Assembly (NCBI GenBank): GCA_963814875.1
Contig: CAWFFJ010000034.1
Coordinates: forward strand, 6,804 to 70,803
DNA length: 64,000 nt
Direction: 5' to 3'
Source of the DNA: CAVSIS01 sp963814875
GTDB lineage: Bacteria > Acidobacteriota > Thermoanaerobaculia > Thermoanaerobaculales > Sulfomarinibacteraceae
Shown here: positions 9,046 to 16,870 of the stretch, one piece after another
Layout: each line of letters starts with the position of its first letter
Position numbering within the stretch: position 1 is the stretch's first letter
Program-made: the position numbers and the translations under genes
The notes under the pieces: model-generated
Database searches by the model: none
Told to the model about the DNA's origin: nothing
What the model saw: only the letters and a program-made list of their open reading frames with translations

Positions 9046-9342
9046 CGAGCTCCTGCGAGCCGTTGATCCCCGCTGCCCGGGGCGAGTGCCACGTCCTGCG
9101 GCAGGTGCGCCCTCGACCCAGACGATTCGCTGCCGGTCGAGCAGGGCGTCGAGGTCATCGACGGCGACGTTGAGGAGGCGGGAGTTCGAGACCTCGACCG
9201 GCTTGCCCCACGTGCTCTTCCGATCGGGCCGGGGCTCCGGCGACCACACCAGGAAGGGCACAGGGAGCCGCTCGAGGAAACGCATCGCGGTGCACGGTTC
9301 AACCGTGAATGTGATGACTCCTGCCGTCGGACGCGCCTCCAT
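9042..9342 (-). pseudogene. Small convergent gene with one frameshift, unknown function
   Basis: The minus strand between the secreted protein and the next SDR looks coding. From ATG 9342 it reads a protein-like sequence (AGVITFTVEP, RLLNVAVDDLDALLDRQ, IVWVEG) with strongly G/C third positions until about 9110. It then continues plausibly only in another frame (LPQDVALAPGSGDQRL) to a TAG at 9042-9044. Removing one base near 9105-9112 gives a 99-aa protein. The stop shares the CTAG palindrome with the convergent gene, an arrangement also seen at 38891-38894, which supports it being a real gene. No family is recognised. It is either decayed or a sequence error. Confidence 0.45.
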
Positions 9343-9421
9343 CGGCCGACGGTGCTCACGCTAGGATGGTCCTCACCCCGACTGTCAGTCGGTCGACGCG
9401 GTCGTGAGGCCCGGAGGTCCC

Positions 9422-10225
9422 ATGGGCAGGTTCGACGGCAAGGTTGCTCTCGTCACAGGAGCGTCGGCCGGCATCGGCGTGGCGCTGGCGCGCGAGCTCG
9501 CCAGGCAAGGCGCCGCGGTGGTCCTGGTCGCGCGTCGGGTCGAGCGGCTGCGATACCTCGAGGCCGAGATCGTGTCATCCGGGGGTCGCGCGCTCGCGGT
9601 CGCAGCGGACGTCACCCAAGACGGCGACATCGAGCGGGCGGTCGTCCTCGCAGTCCAGCGCTTTGGACGGCTCGACGTCGCGGTGGCCAACGCCGGGTTC
9701 GGCGTCGCCGGCCGCGTGGAGCGCCTTACCGTCGACGACTTTCGCCGTCAGCTCGAGGTCAACGTGTTCGGCGTGCTGCGGACCCTGTACGCCGCGCTCG
9801 CCGAGCTCGAGCGCTCAGCGGGCGTTTTCGTGGTGATGGGCAGTGTCGCCGGATATCTCCCGGGCCCGGGCACCGCGCCCTACGCGACCAGCAAGTTCGC
9901 GGTCCGCGGTCTCACCGAGTCGCTGCGCGCGGAGCTCGCGTCAAGCGGGGTCGACGTGGTGCTGCTCAGCCCCGGCTTTGTGGCGAGCGACATCCGCCGC
10001 ACCGACAACATGGGCCGGCTCCACGAGGACGCGCCGGAGTCGCTGCCGGGGTGGCTGGTGATGCCGACGGAGAAGGCGGCGCGGAAGATGGCGCGCGCGA
10101 TCGCCCGACGGCGGCGCGAGGCGGTCATCACCGTATACGGAAAGCTCGCCGTGTTCCTCGGCCGGCACGCGAGCTGGCTGGTGGCGGCCGTGGCGAGGCG
10201 TGCCCGCCGACGCGCCCGGTCCTAA
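9422..10225 (+). CDS. Short-chain dehydrogenase/reductase
   Basis: A classical SDR of 267 aa using NAD(P)H. It carries TGASAGIG near the N-terminus, NAGFGVAG, the catalytic Ser in MGSVAGYLPG and YATSK as the YxxxK motif. Arg residues after the second strand (VARRVERL) favour NADP. The C-terminal tail ends in a basic run (ARRARRRARS) after a hydrophobic stretch (LAVFLGRHASWLVAAVA), which suggests membrane association like that of the DltE/YqjQ-type and acyl-reductase SDRs. ATG 9422 is preferred over an upstream in-frame GTG (9404) because GGAGG lies at 9413-9417. The substrate is unknown. The gene stands alone, with repeat element B immediately after its stop. Confidence 0.85.
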   Translation: MGRFDGKVALVTGASAGIGVALARELARQGAAVVLVARRVERLRYLEAEIVSSGGRALAVAADVTQDGDIERAVVLAVQRFGRLDVAVANAGFGVAGRVERLTVDDFRRQLEVNVFGVLRTLYAALAELERSAGVFVVMGSVAGYLPGPGTAPYATSKFAVRGLTESLRAELASSGVDVVLLSPGFVASDIRRTDNMGRLHEDAPESLPGWLVMPTEKAARKMARAIARRRREAVITVYGKLAVFLGRHASWLVAAVARRARRRARS

Positions 10226-10333
10226 AACGCGAGACGTGAGATGCGAGACGTGAGAAGTCCGGCGGTGCGTCCCGCCCTGGAATAGGTTGACACCAGGAGG
10301 GGATAGTCGGTCTAGCGTCTAGCGTCTAGCGTC
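10226..10333. repeat. Gene-end repeat element B
   Basis: The convergent spacer between the SDR and sppA carries the same kind of element as 2304-2541. The left arm (10226-10269) has GCGAGACGTGAGA-type words, and the right arm (10310-10333) has GTCTAGC three times plus GTC. The 27 nt at 10243-10269 match 2354-2380 with two differences. The array starts directly after the SDR stop codon. Confidence 0.75.
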
Positions 10334-10347
10334 CCGCGGCGCTGCGC

Positions 10348-12198
10348 CTACGGCCCCTCGTAGGGGAACCAGGCGTAGATTCCGTGGGGGTCGTTGAGCT
10401 GGGCGAGGGTCTCCAGCTCGTGCTCGACCGAGCGCACTGCGTGGGCGAGCGGCGTCCGGCCGCCCGGAGGCAGACCATCGCCACCTTCGAGTCGGACCGC
10501 GGCGTCGAGGAGGCCCGCGACCAGCTGCTGCTTCCAGTCCCGCTCCTTCTGGATGTAGCGAACGTGGTAGTCATCGCCAAGATCGGCCAGGCGGGCTGCT
10601 GCGGCGACGGCGTCGTCGAGGCCGCCGAGCGAGTCGATCAGGCCGACCTCGAGCGCGTCCTGACCGCTCCATACGCGCCCACGCGCGATCTTGTCGATCG
10701 CCTCGGGGGTGGTGTGCCGGGCCTCAGCAGCCTTGGTGATGAACTCACGGTAGCCCTGGTCGATGAACAGCTGGATGGAGCGGGCAACCTGGGGCTCGAG
10801 GGCGCGGTCGGGACGCAACGCGCCGGAGAAGGGGGTGGTCCCGACACCGTCAACGTGGATGCCGAGGTACTTCGCGAGCGGCTTCTGGAAGGTCGGGAAC
10901 ATGCCGAAGATGCCGATCGAGCCGGTGATGGTCGTCGGCGCGGCGAAAACCTCGTCCGACGCCATCGTGATCCAGTACCCGCCGGAGGCGGCCACGCTGC
11001 CCATCGACGAGACCACCGGCTTGCCGGCGGCCCGCGTCAGCTCGAGCTCACGCCGGATCACCTCCGACGCGGAGGCGCTGCCGCCGCCGGAGTCGACCCG
11101 CAGCACCACCGCCTTGACCTTGTCATCGTTGCGCGCCGTGCGGATCAGCGCCGCGGTGGAGTCGCCGCCGATCTTGCCCGGGGGCTGGCTGCCGTCGAGG
11201 ATCGTTCCCTTCGCCACGACCACCGCGACGAGGTTGCCCTTCGCGGTTTCGCCGAAGCGGTCGTCGAGGGTCTCGAGGTAGTCGGTGAACGCGATCTGGT
11301 GGAAGGTGTGCGTGTCCGTGTCCTCGCCGACCAGCTCCATCAGTCGGTCGCGGACGGCGTCGCGGGGGGCGGCGTGGTCGACCAGCCTCGCCTCGAGCGC
11401 TGCCTTGGCGCCGTCGCCGCCGGTCGCCGCGAGGCGGTCGGGGTAGGCGTCGACGTAGCCGGCTAGGTCGACACGGGCGATGCCGCGGGCGGCGGAGACG
11501 TCGTCGAGCCAGGCGTTCCACAGGTCCGAGAGGTAGGCGAGGTCGGCCTCCTTCGCCTCCGGCGAGATGCCGTTGCGCAGGTAGGGCTCGACAGCCGACT
11601 TGAACTCGCCGACCCGGAACACGTTCCAGTCGATCTCGAGGCGGTCGATCAGATCCTTGTAGTAGGTCTTGTAGCGACCAAAACCCTCGATCAGAACCAT
11701 CCCCTGCGTGTTGAGCCAGACCTCGTCGGCGTGGGAGGCGAGGTAGAAGCTGTACTGGTCGTAGGCGTCGGCGGCGGCAACCACCCTCTTGCCGGTGGAT
11801 TTGAAGCCGTCGATCGCCGCCCCGAGGCTCTGGAGCTTGCTCATGCCGGCGCCGCCCATCTGCCTCAGATCGAGGTAGAGGACCTGGATCCGGTCGTCGT
11901 CGCGGGCCGCGTGGACAGCGTCGAGCAGGTCCTTGAGCAGCGTCTGGGGCTCGTTGCTGCCAGCCGCTCCGCGCAGCGCGTCGGTGGGCGACTTCGCGTC
12001 GAGCTGCTCGACGATCGTGCCGCGCGGCGTGAGCACGAGTGCCGCCTTTTTGGGCACGTCGGGCTTCCCGCTGCGCAGGAGCAGGACGACGATGCCAATG
12101 ACCACGGCCAGGAAGAGCAGGTTGAAGACCAGTCGTCGGGTCGCGTCGAGCCCGTGGTACAGCGTGGAGACGAAGCTGCGTCTGCGCACATCGTGCAT
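10348..12198 (-). CDS. sppA: Signal peptide peptidase SppA (67K type, S49)
   Basis: A membrane-bound serine protease that degrades leftover signal peptides, 616 aa, matching the long two-domain (E. coli-like) SppA form. One N-terminal transmembrane helix is visible (LVFNLLFLAVVIGIVVLLL, about residues 21-39). The general-base Lys is in FRVGEFKSAVEPYLR, and the nucleophile Ser is in SSMGSVAASGGYWIT of the second S49 domain, the family's split Lys/Ser dyad. ATG 12198 has GGAGG just upstream. Its stop lies in the 11-mer GCGCCTACGGC (plus strand), which also covers the stop of the zinc peptidase at 31718. A perfect 16-bp hairpin is in its leader. It is divergent from the MATE gene. Confidence 0.93.
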   Translation of the reverse strand: MHDVRRRSFVSTLYHGLDATRRLVFNLLFLAVVIGIVVLLLRSGKPDVPKKAALVLTPRGTIVEQLDAKSPTDALRGAAGSNEPQTLLKDLLDAVHAARDDDRIQVLYLDLRQMGGAGMSKLQSLGAAIDGFKSTGKRVVAAADAYDQYSFYLASHADEVWLNTQGMVLIEGFGRYKTYYKDLIDRLEIDWNVFRVGEFKSAVEPYLRNGISPEAKEADLAYLSDLWNAWLDDVSAARGIARVDLAGYVDAYPDRLAATGGDGAKAALEARLVDHAAPRDAVRDRLMELVGEDTDTHTFHQIAFTDYLETLDDRFGETAKGNLVAVVVAKGTILDGSQPPGKIGGDSTAALIRTARNDDKVKAVVLRVDSGGGSASASEVIRRELELTRAAGKPVVSSMGSVAASGGYWITMASDEVFAAPTTITGSIGIFGMFPTFQKPLAKYLGIHVDGVGTTPFSGALRPDRALEPQVARSIQLFIDQGYREFITKAAEARHTTPEAIDKIARGRVWSGQDALEVGLIDSLGGLDDAVAAAARLADLGDDYHVRYIQKERDWKQQLVAGLLDAAVRLEGGDGLPPGGRTPLAHAVRSVEHELETLAQLNDPHGIYAWFPYEGP

Positions 12199-12256
12199 GG
12201 GATCCTCCGGTCGGATCTGGTCCGGGTCGTGCCGGCCGGCGGAGAGTGTAACCCGT

Positions 12257-12292
12257 GCGGTGCCCGCCGTCGCGAACGACGGCGGGCACCGC
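12257..12292 (-). promoter_or_regulatory. Perfect 16-bp stem-loop in the sppA leader
   Basis: Arms 12257-12272 and 12277-12292 are perfectly complementary around a four-base loop (CGAA on plus, TTCG on minus). It sits about 60-95 bases upstream of the sppA start, between divergent genes. There is no T-run, so it may be an RNA leader structure, an operator or a relict terminator. Confidence 0.5.
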
Positions 12293-12345
12293 GCGGGGGG
12301 TAAGGAGTGAGGTAGTGAGGAGGACAGGATAGCGGCGGATGGCGT

Positions 12346-13767
12346 ATGGGGCGCGCGCAGCGCGGCCTGCGCGCCGGGAAGGGCGGGGTGCCGGCGCCGG
12401 TTCCTGCCTGCGTGCACAGCGACATCCCCTCCGGGCTCGGCGCTCTCGACCCAACGCGCCGGCGCCGCATCCTCGGCCTCGCACTGCCGATCATCGGCGG
12501 CATGGCCTCGCAGAACGTTCTCAACCTGGTCGACACCGCGATGGTCGGCACGCTCGGGGCGTCGGCGCTGGCGGCGGTCGGCATGGCGAGCTTTGCCAAC
12601 TTCCTCGCGTCCGCCTTCGTGACCGGGATCTCGGCAGGAGTGCAAGCGATGGCGGCGCGCCGCCTCGGCGAGGGGCGGACGTCCGAGACGGCGGTCGCCC
12701 TCAATGGCGGACTGCTGCTCGCGACCTCGATTGCGCTCCCCCTGTCCGCCGTGCTGTTCGCATATGCGCCGCGGATCTTCCCGTTCCTGGTCGACGACCC
12801 GAGTGTGGTTGCGGCGGGCGTGCCCTACCTGCGCGCCCGCCTAGTGGCGATGATCGCGCTCGGGATGAACTTCGCGTTCCGCGGCTACTGGAACGGGGTC
12901 GACCTCTCCCGACTCTACATGCGCACGCTGATCATCATGCACGCGACCAACATCACGTTGAACTGGCTGCTGATCTTCGGCCACCTCGGCATGCCGCGGC
13001 TGGGCACCCTGGGAGCTGGGATCGGTACGGCCGTATCGACCTTCCTCGGGACCGCGATCTACGTCGGGCTCGGTCTCAAGCACGCGAGGGGAGCGGGGTT
13101 CCTGGCCGGACTGCCGAGCCGCGAGACGATCGCCACCATGCTGCGCCTGTCGGTACCGGCGGGCGTCCAGCAGACCTTCTTCGCCGCCGGCATGACCGCT
13201 TTGTTCTGGATCATCGGCCGCGTCGGGACCCAGGAGCTCGCGGCGTCCAATGTGCTCGTCAACCTGCTTCTGGTGGCACTCCTCCCCAGTATCGGCTTCG
13301 GTCTCGCCGCCGCCTCGTTGGTCGGCCATGCCCTTGGGCAGGGCCGGCCGGGGGATGCACGAGCCTGGGGCTGGGACGTGAGCGGGCTGGCGATGGCGGT
13401 GGTCGGACTGCTGGCCCTGCCGGGAGCGATCGTACCCGACCTGATCCTCAAGATCTTCCTCCACGATCCGGCCCTGCTCGACCTCGCGCGGCTGCCGCTG
13501 CGGGTGATCGCGCTGACCATGGTCGCGGACGCCACCGGCATGGTGCTCTTGAATGCGCTCCAGGGCGCGGGGGACACCCGGCGGGTGATGGTGGTCGCGG
13601 TCGGTCTGCAGTGGCTGCTCTTCCTGCCGGTCGCCTATGTCCTCGGACCCGTGCTCGGGTTCGGGATGAACGCGATCTGGTTCGCCCAGGTCGGCTACCG
13701 GGCGCTCCAGGCGGTGATCTTCATCGCCATGTGGCGCCGCGGCCGCTGGGCCCAGGCCAAGGTGTGA
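12346..13767 (+). CDS. MATE family multidrug/Na+ antiporter
   Basis: A 12-helix inner-membrane exporter of the MATE (NorM/DinF-like) family, up to 473 aa, that exports organic cations or drugs in exchange for H+ or Na+. Two similar halves are visible, each beginning with a LALPIIGGMASQNVLNLVDT-like or LRLSVPAGVQQTFF-like helix. Signature pieces include GTLGASALAAVGMA in the first half and LVGHALGQGRPGDARAWG and NALQGAGDTR in the second. The start is uncertain. ATG 12346 has no convincing ribosome site, and in-frame GTG codons at 12388 or 12412 would give an N-terminus more typical of the family (HSDIPSGLGALDPTRR). A bidirectional terminator follows directly. Confidence 0.85.
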   Translation: MGRAQRGLRAGKGGVPAPVPACVHSDIPSGLGALDPTRRRRILGLALPIIGGMASQNVLNLVDTAMVGTLGASALAAVGMASFANFLASAFVTGISAGVQAMAARRLGEGRTSETAVALNGGLLLATSIALPLSAVLFAYAPRIFPFLVDDPSVVAAGVPYLRARLVAMIALGMNFAFRGYWNGVDLSRLYMRTLIIMHATNITLNWLLIFGHLGMPRLGTLGAGIGTAVSTFLGTAIYVGLGLKHARGAGFLAGLPSRETIATMLRLSVPAGVQQTFFAAGMTALFWIIGRVGTQELAASNVLVNLLLVALLPSIGFGLAAASLVGHALGQGRPGDARAWGWDVSGLAMAVVGLLALPGAIVPDLILKIFLHDPALLDLARLPLRVIALTMVADATGMVLLNALQGAGDTRRVMVVAVGLQWLLFLPVAYVLGPVLGFGMNAIWFAQVGYRALQAVIFIAMWRRGRWAQAKV

Positions 13768-13768
13768 C

Positions 13769-13794
13769 TCTTTTTCGCGCAGCGCGAAAAAAGA
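13769..13794. terminator. Bidirectional intrinsic terminator
   Basis: TTTTTCGCG-CAG-CGCGAAAAA forms a 9-bp stem with A and T runs on both sides. It occupies nearly the whole 27-bp gap between the convergent MATE and DUF2461 genes and so can terminate both. Confidence 0.85.
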
Positions 13795-14478
13795 TCAGAA
13801 CTCGAGGTCGAGGGCCTGGCAGAGGAAGCGCACGTACGGTATCGCAGGGCGGAAGGCGGCGGCGACCCGTTCGACCACGTCGTTGGCCAGCACGTCGGCT
13901 TCGGTCAGTGGGCAGAAGGTGACGTGGTCCTTGCGCTTGAGGTCTTCGATCAGGGGATGCCCCGGGTCGTAGCCGCGCGGCGGCCGCTTCAGGCTATCGC
14001 CGCCGCGCCGTTGGCGCGGGTCGCCGACCTCGACGGCGGCCACGGCCGTCCGCCATGCCTTCGGACTGTCGACAATCGCGTCGCGCAGGCGGCCCAGGGT
14101 GGCCCCGTCCGGGTGCCAGATCCCGGCGCCGCAGAGCACGTTGCCGGGCTCGAGGTGGAGGTAGAAGCCGGGGGCGTGGACGTCCCGACCCTCGCGGTGC
14201 CGGAACTGGGCCGCCGCGTGGGTCTTATAGGGGCTCTTGTCCTTGGAAAAGCGGGTGTCGCGGTAGATCCGGAACATCGAACCCCCGCTCGGACGCGGGT
14301 CCGCGACGAAGGCCGGGCTGATCTCGCGCAGCGGCTTCGCGAAGGCTGCGATGAAGGCGAGCAGCGGCTCCTGCACCACCGCCTGGTACCTGGCTTTATT
14401 GGCGGTGAACCACTCGCGGTCGTTGTTCGCGGCAAGGTCGCGCAGGAAGTCGAACAGCTCGGCATCGAAGAAGGCCAC
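13795..14478 (-). CDS. DUF2461 family protein
   Basis: A 227-aa cytoplasmic protein matching the DUF2461 (TIGR02453) family, whose function is not established. Typical pieces are visible: FLRDLAANNDREWFTANKARY near the N-terminus, GGSMFRIYRDTRFSKDKSPYKTH, and GFYLHLEPGNVLCGAGIWHP. The start is taken as GTG 14478, which has GGGAGG a few bases upstream and gives the family's usual beginning (AFFDAELFDFL). Longer in-frame readings run into repeat element C and are unlikely. It converges on the MATE exporter and shares its terminator. There is no informative operon partner. Confidence 0.85.
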   Translation of the reverse strand: MAFFDAELFDFLRDLAANNDREWFTANKARYQAVVQEPLLAFIAAFAKPLREISPAFVADPRPSGGSMFRIYRDTRFSKDKSPYKTHAAAQFRHREGRDVHAPGFYLHLEPGNVLCGAGIWHPDGATLGRLRDAIVDSPKAWRTAVAAVEVGDPRQRRGGDSLKRPPRGYDPGHPLIEDLKRKDHVTFCPLTEADVLANDVVERVAAAFRPAIPYVRFLCQALDLEF

Positions 14479-14550
14479 GGCATCCTCCCGGTCGACGTGT
14501 CGGCACCATTCTACGTGCGACCGCGTCTCGCGTCGTCCCGGACGCGTGAG

Positions 14551-14738
14551 GAGAAACCACCAAGACACCAGGACACCAAGACACCGAGGTACGAACGGTC
14601 CGATCGCGGCTCGCAGCACTTTCCCATCCAGGTTCGGGCTCGGTGACGCTACGAGAGCAACCGCGCCGGAAGTTGTGAAGACGTCTCCCCCGTCGCTGTG
14701 ATGGCTTTGTGATCGCTTGCTGTCTTGGTGGTCTGTTC
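14551..14738. repeat. Gene-end repeat element C (CACCAAGACACC words)
   Basis: The 420-bp gap before oleA contains a left arm of CACCAAGACACC-type words (14551-14589) and a right arm (14717-14738). The right arm's TGTCTTGGTGG (14721-14731) is the exact inverse of CCACCAAGACA (14557-14567). Element E at 31521 uses the same words. The rest of the gap shows no gene; the oleA promoter must lie in its right part. Confidence 0.65.
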
Positions 14739-14899
14739 GCCTCAGTGACCGGCAGCGCGCGTGAGTGCCGCGACGTGCCTTTTCCGCCAGGAGATGGAGT
14801 GGTACTCTCCCTCGACATCACGCTCGGGGGCGGTCGTTCCAGATGCCGCTTCGCTGCGGTCTCGCGCAGTGCTGTCCCCCTGGCGAGTGAGGTTCCGAG

Positions 14900-15916
14900 A
14901 TGCGCTTTTCCAAGGTCGCGATTCTCTCCGTCGCCCACGTCGACGCGCCCACGGTGGTCCGCTCCGAGGAGATTGAGGAGCGGCTCGCGCCGACGATGCG
15001 GCGGCTCGGCATTCAGCCCGACCTACTGCGGGCGTTGTCCGGAATCCTCGAGCGCCGGACCTGGTCCAACGGGGAGACCCCCTCCGACGTCGCGACACGC
15101 GCTGCGGACGCGGCGCTGGTCAAGGCGGGCATCGATCGGGAGGCGCTCGGGATTCTGGTCAACACCTCGGTGTGCCGCGACTACCTCGAGCCTTCGACCG
15201 CCTGCCTGGTGCATGGCAACCTCGGCCTCCCGGCCGAGTGCATGAACTTCGACCTGTCCAACGCATGCCTCGGCTTCGTCAACGGCATGGACGTTGTCGG
15301 CAACATGATCGAGCGCGGTCAGATCGACTACGGGATCGTTGTCGACGGCGAGTCGAGCGGCTTCACGGTCGAGACCACGATCGAGAAGCTGCTCGACCCC
15401 GCCTGCGACGACGCGATCTTCCGCGCCAACTTCGCGACTCTGACGCTCGGTTCGGGGGCCGCGGCGATGGTGCTCTCTCGTGCTGACCTCGCGCCGGGAG
15501 GTCACCGGTTTCTGGGCGGCGTGAGCCTCGCCGCCACCGAGCACAACCGACTCTGCATCGGCAACATCGACGGTATGGTGACCGATACCCGGGCGCTCAC
15601 CGTCGCGGGGCTCGAGCTCGCGGCCAAGACCTGGGCGAAGGCCCAGGACGAGCTCGGCTGGACGACCGGGAACCTCGACTGGTTCGTGCTCCACCAGGTG
15701 TCGAAGTCTCACACCGATCGCGTTGCGTCGTCCATCGGCCTCGACCCGGAGAAGATCTATCGCCTCTACCCAGGATTCGGCAACGTCGGCCCGGCCGGGG
15801 TGCCGATCGTGCTCTCCAAGCTCGAGGAGGGCGGTCGACTGACGCCGGGTCAGCGGATCGCCCTGATGGGCATCGGCTCGGGGCTCAACTGCACGATGGC
15901 CGAAGTGGTCTGGTAG
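14900..15916 (+). CDS. oleA: OleA, acyl-CoA head-to-head condensing enzyme (olefin biosynthesis)
   Basis: A thiolase-fold enzyme of 338 aa that condenses two fatty acyl-CoAs to a 2-alkyl-3-ketoacid, the first step of long-chain olefin synthesis. The catalytic Cys123 is in SNACLGF, His265 in LHQVS and Asn295 in GFGNVGPAG. Glu97 in CRDYLEPS corresponds to the OleA-specific base that separates OleA from FabH-type KAS III. The next three genes complete OleBCD, which fixes the identity by context. ATG 14900 follows GTGAGG. A stem-loop overlaps the stop codon and separates oleA from oleB. The chain length of the product cannot be predicted. Confidence 0.92.
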   Translation: MRFSKVAILSVAHVDAPTVVRSEEIEERLAPTMRRLGIQPDLLRALSGILERRTWSNGETPSDVATRAADAALVKAGIDREALGILVNTSVCRDYLEPSTACLVHGNLGLPAECMNFDLSNACLGFVNGMDVVGNMIERGQIDYGIVVDGESSGFTVETTIEKLLDPACDDAIFRANFATLTLGSGAAAMVLSRADLAPGGHRFLGGVSLAATEHNRLCIGNIDGMVTDTRALTVAGLELAAKTWAKAQDELGWTTGNLDWFVLHQVSKSHTDRVASSIGLDPEKIYRLYPGFGNVGPAGVPIVLSKLEEGGRLTPGQRIALMGIGSGLNCTMAEVVW

Positions 15917-15957
15917 CGAGTCCCCTCCAGCCGCAGAGCGACTGGAGGGTGCTCGCT
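15915..15957 (+). promoter_or_regulatory. Stem-loop between oleA and oleB
   Basis: A long interrupted hairpin (AGCGAG and CCCTCCAG pairing with CTGGAGGG and CTCGCT) starts inside the oleA stop codon and ends just before the oleB ribosome site. There is no T-run. It could reduce oleBCD expression relative to oleA or mark an mRNA processing site. Confidence 0.5.
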
Positions 15958-15967
15958 GTGGAGGAGG

Positions 15968-16870
15968 ATGCGGGAAGTCTCTGACCGGCTGTACCCGTTT
16001 CGGGGTCACTTTCTCGACCGCGGCGGGGTGCGCATGCACTACCTCGACGAGGGTGCCGGCGAGCCGGTCCTGATGGTCCACGGCAACCCGACGTGGTCCC
16101 TCTACTGGCGCCGGTTGGTTCAGGGGCTCGCCGACCGCTATCGCTGCGTCGTGCCCGACCACATCGGCTGCGGCCTGTCCGACAAGCCCGACGACGCCCG
16201 CTATCGCTACACCCTGGCGAGCCGGATCGACGACCTCGAGGCCCTCGTCGACCACCTCGAGCTCGAGCGGGTGACTCTCGCGGTTCACGATTGGGGTGGG
16301 GCGATCGGCTTCGGCTGGGCGGTCCGCCACCCCGAGCGGGTTCGCCGGCTCGTGATCCTCAACACCGCCGCCTTCCACCTGCCTTCTGGCAAGCGGGTGC
16401 CGTGGCAGCTCCGCCTGGTGCGCGACTCGCGGCTCGGGGTTTTCCTGGTGCGCGCTTTCAACGCCTTCGCCCGCGGTGCGGCCTGGGTCGGCTGCACGCG
16501 GCGGCGGATGCCGACCGAGGTGCGGGACGCCTACTGCGCCCCCTACGACTCATGGGCGAACCGGATCGCCACCGCCCGCTTCGTCCAGGACATCCCCCTC
16601 GGACCCGGCGACCCGGCGTACCCGGTGGTCGACGAGATCGCGGCAGGGCTCGTTCGCCTCGCCGACAGGCCGGCGATCATCTGCTGGGGCGAGAGGGACT
16701 TCGTTTTCGACCATCACTTCCTCGCCGAGTGGGAGCGCCGCCTGCCCGCGGCCGAGGTGCACCGCTTCGCCGACTGCGGCCACTACGTGATGGAGGACGC
16801 TGCGGACGAGATCGTGCCGCTCGTGCGGCGGTTTCTCGACCGGCATCCCCTGACCGGGGCGACGGCGTGA
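15968..16870 (+). CDS. oleB: OleB, cis-beta-lactone decarboxylase (alpha/beta hydrolase)
   Basis: A 300-aa alpha/beta-hydrolase of the haloalkane-dehalogenase type that converts the beta-lactone made by OleC to the olefin plus CO2. The nucleophile Asp108 lies in AVHDWGGAIGF, the oxyanion region in VHGNPTWSLYW and the catalytic His at about 272 in DCGHYVMED. By sequence alone it could be called a haloalkane dehalogenase; its position between oleA and oleC decides the annotation. ATG 15968 has GGAGGAGG directly upstream. Its stop overlaps the GTG start of oleC by four bases. OleB and OleC are separate proteins here, unlike the fused OleBC of some bacteria. Confidence 0.92.
   Translation: MREVSDRLYPFRGHFLDRGGVRMHYLDEGAGEPVLMVHGNPTWSLYWRRLVQGLADRYRCVVPDHIGCGLSDKPDDARYRYTLASRIDDLEALVDHLELERVTLAVHDWGGAIGFGWAVRHPERVRRLVILNTAAFHLPSGKRVPWQLRLVRDSRLGVFLVRAFNAFARGAAWVGCTRRRMPTEVRDAYCAPYDSWANRIATARFVQDIPLGPGDPAYPVVDEIAAGLVRLADRPAIICWGERDFVFDHHFLAEWERRLPAAEVHRFADCGHYVMEDAADEIVPLVRRFLDRHPLTGATA

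Noticed and set aside
9046..9421. tRNA or small RNA in the gap before the second SDR
   Set aside because: No cloverleaf arms or CCA end could be traced; the region is better explained by the small minus-strand gene.
14900..15916. OleA annotated as FabH (KAS III)
   Set aside because: The OleA-type Glu in CRDYLEPS and the downstream oleBCD genes argue for the olefin pathway.
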